DNA from: Lachnospiraceae bacterium
GTDB lineage: Bacteria; Bacillota; Clostridia; Lachnospirales; Lachnospiraceae
Assembly (NCBI GenBank): GCA_900757145.1
Contig: CAAEMT010000001.1
Span: forward strand, 1 to 8,612
Length of the DNA: 8,612 bases
Reading direction: 5' to 3'
Both the position numbers and the translations under genes were made by a program. The number at the start of each line of letters is the position of its first letter. Position 1 is the stretch's first letter. Under the pieces are notes generated by a model. It saw only the letters and a list, made by a program, of their open reading frames with translations, had not been told where the DNA came from and made no database searches. Shown piece after piece: positions 1 through 4,318 of the stretch.

Positions 1-578
1 TAATGATCCACATTGTTGACGCTGCCTCCGTAGAAGGAAGAGATCCTGTCGATGATATTAAAAAAATCAATCTTGAGCTGGCAGCATACGATGCAGAGCT
101 GGCAAAGAGACCACAGGTAATAGCAGCAAATAAAATTGATGCGATCTACACAGAGGACGAGGATCCGGTAGAAAGACTGCGCAGGGAATTTGAACCGCAG
201 GGGATGACTGTATTTGGTATTTCTGCCGTGACCGGACAGGGCGTAAAAGAGCTTCTGTATCACGTTCAGAAAATGCTTCGTGAACTGCCGCAGGAGACCA
301 CTGTTTTTGAGCAAGAGTACGATCCGGCTCTTCATATTCCGGGAGAGAATCTTCCGTTTACGGTAGAGAAATCTGATGAAGAAGAAAACACATACATTGT
401 TGAAGGCCCTCGCATTGAAAAAATGCTCGGTTATACAAATCTTGAGTCTGAAAAAGGCTTCCAGTTCTTCCAGAACTTCCTGAAAGACCAGGGAATACTG
501 GCACAGTTAGAAGAGCTGGGCATAAAAGACGGAGACACGGTACGAATCTATGGGCTCCAGTTTGATTACTACAAATAA
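1..578 (+). CDS. obg: Obg family GTPase (ObgE/CgtA), 3' part only
   Basis: This is the C-terminal portion of the essential ribosome-associated GTPase Obg, which acts in 50S subunit maturation and stress signalling. The gene enters from the left edge. The ATG at position 3 is an internal Met, because the reading frame is open to base 1 and the Obg fold and the early G motifs (P-loop, switch I, DxxG) must lie upstream. Numbering from that Met, the fragment shows the G4 motif NKID (43-46), the G5 region SAVTGQG (74-80), and then the Obg C-terminal (OCT) domain at about 117-191, beginning FTVEKSDEE and containing EGPRIEKMLGYTNLES. The gene is followed 17 bp later by yhbY, the usual neighbour in clostridia, so it probably heads or sits early in the operon. 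Its promoter is outside the window. The family assignment is secure. The N-terminal half cannot be assessed. Confidence 0.96.
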   Translation, partial: MIHIVDAASVEGRDPVDDIKKINLELAAYDAELAKRPQVIAANKIDAIYTEDEDPVERLRREFEPQGMTVFGISAVTGQGVKELLYHVQKMLRELPQETTVFEQEYDPALHIPGENLPFTVEKSDEEENTYIVEGPRIEKMLGYTNLESEKGFQFFQNFLKDQGILAQLEELGIKDGDTVRIYGLQFDYYK

Positions 579-595
579 CGAGAATGGAGGAAATT

Positions 596-904
596 ATGAC
601 AAGCAAACAGAGAGCTTATTTAAAGAGTCTGGCTATGACAATGGATCCGATCTTTCAGATCGGAAAATCAAGTCTGACTCCGGAAAATACACAGGCGATC
701 GGCGAAGCGCTTGAGGCAAGAGAGCTTATTAAGATCAGTGTGCTTCAAAACTGCATGGATGATCCAAACGAGCTGGCACAGATCGTGTCTGAGCGCACGC
801 ATTCTCAAGTCGTTCAGGTAATTGGGAAAAAGATTGTCTTATATAAAGAAGGAAAAGATAAAAAGAAAAAAATCGAACTTCCAAAACCGGCAAAAAAGAT
901 ATGA
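596..904 (+). CDS. yhbY: YhbY family ribosome assembly RNA-binding protein
   Basis: This is a 102-residue protein made almost entirely of one CRM (CRS1-YhbY) RNA-binding domain. Family members bind pre-50S particles and help large-subunit assembly in the cytoplasm. Visible hallmarks are the N-terminal MTSKQRAYLKSLA helix, the GKSSLTP loop at about 23-29 (the GxxG-like RNA-contact loop region), ELIKISVL at 43-50, and VVQVIGKKIVLYKE at 72-85. A lysine-rich tail (about 87-102) probably adds RNA affinity. An ATG lies 12 bp upstream (584), but it is inside or before the GGAGG at 586-590. The ATG at 596 sits 5 nt after that GGAGG and gives the standard N-terminus, so it was chosen. The gene lies between obg and nadD and is probably translated from the same mRNA. 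The family call is firm. The precise rRNA target is not visible. Confidence 0.94.
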   Translation: MTSKQRAYLKSLAMTMDPIFQIGKSSLTPENTQAIGEALEARELIKISVLQNCMDDPNELAQIVSERTHSQVVQVIGKKIVLYKEGKDKKKKIELPKPAKKI

Positions 905-920
905 TTTTGAGGAAAGTATT

Positions 921-1556
921 ATGACGGCAAACGGCAAACTTCGTGTTGGCATTATGGGCGGGACGTTTGATCCCATCCATAACGGGCATCTGATTCTGGC
1001 AGAATGTGCATATGAACAATATCGCCTTGATAAGATTCTTTTTCTGCCTTCCGGAAATCCGCCGCACAAGCAGGAGCGGCCTGACGGTGCATCTGACAAT
1101 GAGCGCCTCCAGATGGTCGCTCTTGCCATTGCGGATAATCCACACTTTTATCTTGAAAAAAAAGAGATGGGGCGTTCAGGATATACGTATACTTATGAGA
1201 CACTTCAGATGCTCTGCAGCAGTCATCCTGATACGGAGTATTACTTTATCATCGGCGCTGATTCACTGATGGCGTTTGATACATGGAAATATCCTGAAAA
1301 GATATGCCGGTACTGTACGCTTCTGGCTGCTGTAAGAAATGATCTTTCTTCAGAACTCATGCAGCGAAAAGCCGATGAGCTAAAAGAACGTTACGAAGCC
1401 AACATATACTTTCTTGACAGTCCCCAGCTGGATATTTCATCTACCGATCTGCGCAGGAGATTCCGAAACCATCGTACACTTCGGTATTATGTACCTGATT
1501 GTGTTTGTGACTATATTGAAACGCATAAGGTATACAGAAAATCGGAAGAAATATAA
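921..1556 (+). CDS. nadD: Nicotinate-nucleotide adenylyltransferase
   Basis: NadD transfers AMP from ATP to nicotinate mononucleotide to give deamido-NAD in the cytoplasm, a step shared by de novo NAD synthesis and nicotinate salvage. The 211-residue protein has the nucleotidyltransferase signature GGTFDPIHNGH (13-23) with the two His residues of the HxGH-type site, the substrate loop GNPPHK (45-50), the IIGADSL strand-loop (110-116), and the C-terminal ISSTDLR motif (172-178) that closes over ATP. The frame stays open upstream to an ATG at 822, but that extension overlaps yhbY and is lysine-rich. The ATG at 921 follows a GAGGAAAG ribosome binding site and places the signature at the family-typical position. 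The gene sits 16 bp after yhbY and 35 bp before yqeK, so it is operonic. Length and motifs match the family. Confidence 0.96.
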   Translation: MTANGKLRVGIMGGTFDPIHNGHLILAECAYEQYRLDKILFLPSGNPPHKQERPDGASDNERLQMVALAIADNPHFYLEKKEMGRSGYTYTYETLQMLCSSHPDTEYYFIIGADSLMAFDTWKYPEKICRYCTLLAAVRNDLSSELMQRKADELKERYEANIYFLDSPQLDISSTDLRRRFRNHRTLRYYVPDCVCDYIETHKVYRKSEEI

Positions 1557-1591
1557 TGCACCAAAAATACAGGTAATGCAAAGGATTAAGA

Positions 1592-2182
1592 ATGAGTGGA
1601 TACAATATTTTAAAAATGCAGAAAAAGCTGAAAAAATACCTCGATGAAATGCGCTTCTGGCATACATTAGGCGTTATGTACACCTCAGCTTCTCTTGCAA
1701 TGAGATATGGCGTTGATATAGAAAAAGCACAGGTTGCCGGACTTCTTCATGACTGTGCAAAATGTATTCCAAACGATAAAAAGCTAAAAATATGTAAGCA
1801 GAATAATATTCCTGTATCTGATATAGAGCGCAAGGCTCCTTTCCTTCTGCATTCACGCCTTGGAGCATATATCGCATCCGAAAAATACGGAATAAAGGAT
1901 CCAGAGATATTAAACGCAATTGAATTTCATACAACAGGAAGAGCACAGATGACGATGCTGGAGAAAATTGTCTTCACTGCTGATTACATTGAGCCAATGA
2001 GAAACAAGGCTGCAAATCTTGCCTCCATACGGCAGATGGCATTTGAAGATATCAATCTGGCAGTATATACAATATTGAAAGATACACTTACTTATCTCGA
2101 AAAAGAAAAAACTTGTCTTGATAACCAGACAATTGTAGCATATAATTACTATAAAAAACAGATTGAAGGCACGGAGGTATGA
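1592..2182 (+). CDS. yqeK: HD-domain bis(5'-nucleosyl)-tetraphosphatase YqeK
   Basis: This is a 196-residue HD-superfamily metallohydrolase. YqeK enzymes of Gram-positive bacteria, which lack ApaH, symmetrically hydrolyse the alarmone Ap4A to two ADP, so the gene probably sets Ap4A levels. The predicted metal and catalytic residues are in order: H24 in RFWHTLGV, the paired H53-D54 in LLHDCAK, H87 in LLHS, H113 in EFHTTG, and D131 in ADYIEP. The ATG at 1592 follows AAAGG at 1580-1584 with a 7-nt gap. An internal ATG at codon 9 is possible but has no comparable site. The gene follows nadD and overlaps or abuts rsfS, the conserved arrangement in Firmicutes. Fusions of NadD and YqeK domains are known in some bacteria, but here the two are separate genes. 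Confidence 0.93.
   Translation: MSGYNILKMQKKLKKYLDEMRFWHTLGVMYTSASLAMRYGVDIEKAQVAGLLHDCAKCIPNDKKLKICKQNNIPVSDIERKAPFLLHSRLGAYIASEKYGIKDPEILNAIEFHTTGRAQMTMLEKIVFTADYIEPMRNKAANLASIRQMAFEDINLAVYTILKDTLTYLEKEKTCLDNQTIVAYNYYKKQIEGTEV
2173..2177 (+). promoter_or_regulatory. Ribosome binding site deciding the rsfS start
   Basis: A perfect GGAGG lies inside the last codons of yqeK. It is 1 nt from the ATG at 2179 and 7 nt from the ATG at 2185, so it favours the second start. Confidence 0.75.
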
Positions 2183-2184
2183 AA

Positions 2185-2544
2185 ATGGCAGAGCATGCAG
2201 CAAAGGAAATGGCAAAACTGGCATATAATGCGCTTGAGGACAAAAAGGCTGTAGACATTAAATTGATCGATATTTCCGCCGTATCCGTTCTGGCTGACTA
2301 TTTTATCATAGCTTCCGGAACAAACCGCAATCAGGTACAGGCACTTGCGGACAATGTGGACGAAACACTCCATAAGGCCGGATATCCTGTCAAACAGACA
2401 GAAGGATACCGGACTGCAAACTGGGTACTGATGGACTACGGCGATATAATCGTTCATGTATTTGATTCAGAGAACAGGCTGTTTTATGATCTGGAGAGGA
2501 TCTGGCGAGACGGCCAAACCATTACATTAGAAGATTTGGCGTAA
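2185..2544 (+). CDS. rsfS: Ribosome silencing factor RsfS
   Basis: RsfS (formerly RsfA/YbeB/YqeL, the Iojap family) binds protein L14 on the 50S subunit and blocks joining of 30S, shutting down translation when nutrients run short. The 119-residue product shows the family core: LADYFIIASGTNRNQ at about 36-50, the EGYRTANWVLMDYGDIIVHVF stretch at 73-93, and YDLERIW at 101-107. Two in-frame starts compete. The ATG at 2179 overlaps the yqeK stop as ATGA but lies only 1 nt after the GGAGG at 2173-2177. The ATG at 2185 has an ideal 7-nt spacing and was preferred. Either way the coupling to yqeK is tight, which implies co-translation. The family assignment is secure, and only the first two residues are in doubt. 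Confidence 0.95.
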   Translation: MAEHAAKEMAKLAYNALEDKKAVDIKLIDISAVSVLADYFIIASGTNRNQVQALADNVDETLHKAGYPVKQTEGYRTANWVLMDYGDIIVHVFDSENRLFYDLERIWRDGQTITLEDLA

Positions 2545-2562
2545 TCATTTAGTACAGATAAA

Positions 2563-2580
2563 GTAATCACTATAGATTAC
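2563..2580. repeat. Short palindrome between rsfS and the SseB-family gene
   Basis: GTAATC-ACTATA-GATTAC is a perfect 6-bp inverted repeat around a 6-base centre. A direct copy of its left arm, GTAATCA, also occurs at 2541-2547, across the rsfS stop codon. There is no T-run after it, so it does not look like an intrinsic terminator. It could be a weak operator or a chance AT-rich palindrome. A weak promoter-like pair, TTGGCG at 2536-2541 and TAAAGT at 2559-2564 (17-bp gap), overlaps it, but the match is too poor to call a promoter. Confidence 0.3.
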
Positions 2581-2598
2581 CGAAACAGGAGAGGGAAG

Positions 2599-3399
2599 AT
2601 GACAGTAGATAAGACACTTTTAATTAAGAATATCCAGAAAAGAGAGGAAATGATCGTTGCATACTGTGCGTATACAAATATGCCGCTGGTAGTCTGCGAT
2701 CCGGAGACATACAACGATCAGATATTTATTTTTGATAATGAACAGCTTCTTCAGGAGTTCGCCAAAGAATATACTGAAAAGAAAATTTTACTCAAAGGCA
2801 TCAAATATCCGAACAAAGCATTTCTTGGATTCTTTTCCATGCTTTATACTATCGGTGTAAATGAACTTGTGTTTATTGGGGAGTCTTCACGGGAGCTCCT
2901 TGAGCTTACAGAGCTTGTGAGAAAACCCGATTTTTCCAACCTTCCCAAGGAACAGCAGCCTATCTCTAATTCGGAGCTTCAGCTTACAGGGCTGTATTTC
3001 ATGCAGGAGGCTTCCCGACCGCTTCCGACAGAAGAGAAGCCACAGCTTAAAGAGCTTGAAGAGGAGCTGGCAGCAAACCTTGTAAAGGCAAAATATATCG
3101 TACCGATCGAGCTTCTGGAAGGTCCGGAAAGCGATACAGAAAAGTTAAAGAACCGTAAGTACCGCCTTCCGATCTTAAAGAACAAAAATGACGAAATGGT
3201 ACAGCCGATCTTCACAGATCCCAACGAGCTTGCCAAATTCAACCGTGATAATAAATTTAAAGCGCTTGCCGTACCTTTTTCGAATCTTTCTAAGCTTCTC
3301 GCAAAAGATTCCAAGGGATTTCTTCTCAATCCGGCAGGTTTCCATATTGCAATGCCGCGCGAGCTCCTTGCAGGTCTTGCAAAACGTTTTGAACTGTAG
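2599..3399 (+). CDS. SseB-family protein with probable degenerate duplicate domain
   Basis: This 266-residue soluble protein has no signal peptide or membrane segment. Residues about 165-258 match the SseB N-terminal type domain: VPI strand, then MVQPIFTDPNELAKF (200-214), KALAVPFSNLSKLL (221-234), and the diagnostic GFLLNPAGFHIAMPRELL (240-257). SseB was named for enhanced serine sensitivity in E. coli, and its biochemical role remains unclear. The first half (about 28-95) follows a similar rhythm: a MPLVV strand, QIFIFDNEQLLQEFAKEY resembling the FTDPNELAKF step, and GVNELVFIGE near the NPAG position. It may therefore be a diverged second copy, which is inference from eye alignment. A charged Glu/Lys/Pro-rich linker (about 110-165) joins the halves. 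The start follows AGGAGAGGG with a 7-nt gap from AGGAG. The gene lies 54 bp after rsfS on the same strand and ends before a long hairpin, so it may be the last gene of the operon. Confidence 0.8.
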   Translation: MTVDKTLLIKNIQKREEMIVAYCAYTNMPLVVCDPETYNDQIFIFDNEQLLQEFAKEYTEKKILLKGIKYPNKAFLGFFSMLYTIGVNELVFIGESSRELLELTELVRKPDFSNLPKEQQPISNSELQLTGLYFMQEASRPLPTEEKPQLKELEEELAANLVKAKYIVPIELLEGPESDTEKLKNRKYRLPILKNKNDEMVQPIFTDPNELAKFNRDNKFKALAVPFSNLSKLLAKDSKGFLLNPAGFHIAMPRELLAGLAKRFEL

Positions 3400-3419
3400 A
3401 AAAGAAGAATAAAACCATA

Positions 3420-3485
3420 AAAACATCAGGGGCTGATTCAAAATCCACTGGAAGAAGTGTATTCGGAAACAGCCCTTGATGTTTT
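3420..3485. terminator. Long hairpin between convergent genes, probable bidirectional terminator
   Basis: The arms at 3420-3435 and 3470-3485 pair over 16 positions, with one G-U wobble on the + strand RNA. The stem runs AAAACATCAGGGGCTG against CAGCCCTTGATGTTTT. A further TTC/GAA pairing and a small CACT/AGTG hairpin lie in the loop. The A-rich left flank and T-rich right flank give a short U-run in either direction. It lies exactly in the gap between the SseB-family gene (+) and lexA (-), where a shared terminator is expected. Confidence 0.8.
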
Positions 3486-3516
3486 ATGTTATATATGTAA
3501 ATGCTCTGAGTATATT

Positions 3517-4131
3517 CTAAAAGAACCGAAATACGCCAAACACCTTTCCGAGAATCTGACAGTCCTCAACGATAATAGGTGCCATCGTATCATTTTCCGG
3601 CTGAAGCCGTATATGTCCGTTTTCTTTATAGAAAGTCTTAACTGTAGCCGAGTCCTCAACAAGAGCAACGACCATATCTCCATTGTCTGCGGCAGACTGC
3701 TGCTTTACAAGGACGCAATCTCCGTCCATGATCCCGGCATTAATCATACTTTCTCCCTTGACACGCAGGATAAACGACTGCTCATTCGGCATATATTCCG
3801 AAGGAATAGGAAAGTAGCTGTCAATATTCTGCTGTGCAAGAACAGGCTGACCTGCTGCAACAGTTCCGACAATCGGGACATTGACCATCTCACGACGAAC
3901 CATATTGAATGAATCATCAAGAATCTCTATCGCGCGCGGCTTCGTCGGATCGCGGCGGATATATCCATTCTTTTCCAATGATTCTAAGTGAGAGTGTACT
4001 GATGAAGTAGACTTTAAATTAACTGCCTGACAGATCTCGCGCACTGCCGGCGGAAATCCGCGCTCTAAGATCTCATTTTTTATATAATTCAGGATTTCTT
4101 CCTGTTTTGCCGTAATTCGCCCTGAAGCCAT
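3517..4131 (-). CDS. lexA: SOS regulon transcriptional repressor LexA
   Basis: LexA represses DNA-damage genes and cleaves itself when stimulated by RecA filaments on single-stranded DNA. The 204-residue protein is complete. A winged helix-turn-helix occupies about 1-70, with the recognition region PPAVREICQAVNLKSTSSVHSHL (about 27-49) and the wing GYIRRDP. A linker and a peptidase S24 domain (about 85-204) follow. The self-cleavage bond is Ala93-Gly94 in GTVAAGQPV, the nucleophile is Ser128 in KGESM, and the general base is Lys165 in ATVKTFY. An in-frame ATG 18 bp upstream (first base 4149) is rejected as the start because it lies before the GGAGG (4139-4143 on the complement). The ATG with first base 4131 has a 7-nt spacing. 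The gene is monocistronic, convergent with the SseB-family gene and divergent from the DUF1002 gene. It is probably autorepressed through the two operator-like palindromes upstream. Confidence 0.97.
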   Translation of the reverse strand: MASGRITAKQEEILNYIKNEILERGFPPAVREICQAVNLKSTSSVHSHLESLEKNGYIRRDPTKPRAIEILDDSFNMVRREMVNVPIVGTVAAGQPVLAQQNIDSYFPIPSEYMPNEQSFILRVKGESMINAGIMDGDCVLVKQQSAADNGDMVVALVEDSATVKTFYKENGHIRLQPENDTMAPIIVEDCQILGKVFGVFRFF

Positions 4132-4143
4132 ATCGGTACCTCC

Positions 4144-4155
4144 GTACATATGTTT
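4144..4155. promoter_or_regulatory. LexA box at the lexA transcription start
   Basis: GTACATATGTTT matches the Gram-positive SOS box pattern GAACRNRYGTTY at all but one position. It lies on the predicted transcription start and directly upstream of the ribosome binding site. The consensus is established knowledge from Bacillus, and binding here is inferred from match and position. Confidence 0.65.
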
Positions 4156-4160
4156 TTTTC

Positions 4161-4189
4161 AGTATATCACAAATAATGGGAAATATCAA
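4161..4189 (-). promoter_or_regulatory. lexA promoter (sigma-A type)
   Basis: On the complement, TTGATA (4189-4184) and TATACT (4166-4161) are separated by exactly 17 bp. Transcription would begin near 4154, about 23 nt before the lexA start codon. Confidence 0.8.
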
Positions 4190-4199
4190 ACAAATGTTT
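4188..4199. promoter_or_regulatory. Second LexA box overlapping the lexA -35 region
   Basis: AAACAAATGTTT differs from GAACRNRYGTTY at one position. It ends within the -35 hexamer TTGATA of the lexA promoter. Together with the box at 4144-4155 it brackets the promoter, with box centres 44 bp apart, which is about four helical turns. Confidence 0.6.
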
Positions 4200-4242
4200 T
4201 GTGCAGTTCTTTAAGAAAACGTTAATAATTCCATTCGTTTTG

Positions 4243-4293
4243 TTTCCTTGTTTTATTTTTCCTGCAGTGCTATAATTTTCAATGACAAGGAAA
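4243..4293. repeat. 9-bp inverted repeat flanking the DUF1002 gene promoter
   Basis: TTTCCTTGT (4243-4251) and ACAAGGAAA (4285-4293) are perfect inverted copies with centres 42 bp apart. The left arm overlaps the -35 hexamer and the right arm lies at the predicted transcription start. Because the left arm would not be transcribed, this is more consistent with paired protein-binding sites on DNA than with an RNA hairpin. A second, weaker inverted repeat, AAAACG/CGTTTT (4216-4221 and 4236-4241), lies just upstream. Confidence 0.5.
4248..4276 (+). promoter_or_regulatory. Promoter of the DUF1002 gene, extended -10
   Basis: TTGTTT (4248-4253), a 17-bp spacer, and a perfect TATAAT (4271-4276) preceded by TGC, giving an extended -10. 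The start would be near 4283, leaving a leader of about 36 nt with a GAGGA ribosome binding site at 4308-4312. Confidence 0.75.
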
Positions 4294-4318
4294 AAGCTTT
4301 AGAAAGCGAGGAAAGTAT

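Noticed and set aside
822..920. N-terminal extension of NadD
   Set aside because: It overlaps yhbY in another frame, is lysine-rich without family similarity, and the ATG at 921 has its own ribosome binding site.
3457..3912. Open frame of 151 codons on the + strand
   Set aside because: It lies antisense to lexA, whose protein is unmistakable, and starts inside the terminator hairpin. It has no ribosome binding site.
4132..4149. Longer LexA start at the ATG with first base 4149
   Set aside because: It would place the GGAGG inside the coding region. The ATG with first base 4131 is 7 nt after that site and gives the usual LexA N-terminus.
4188..4293. SOS control of the DUF1002 gene through the shared intergenic region
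   Set aside because: Both LexA-like boxes flank the lexA promoter. The nearer one is about 80 bp upstream of the DUF1002 transcription start, too far for simple repression.
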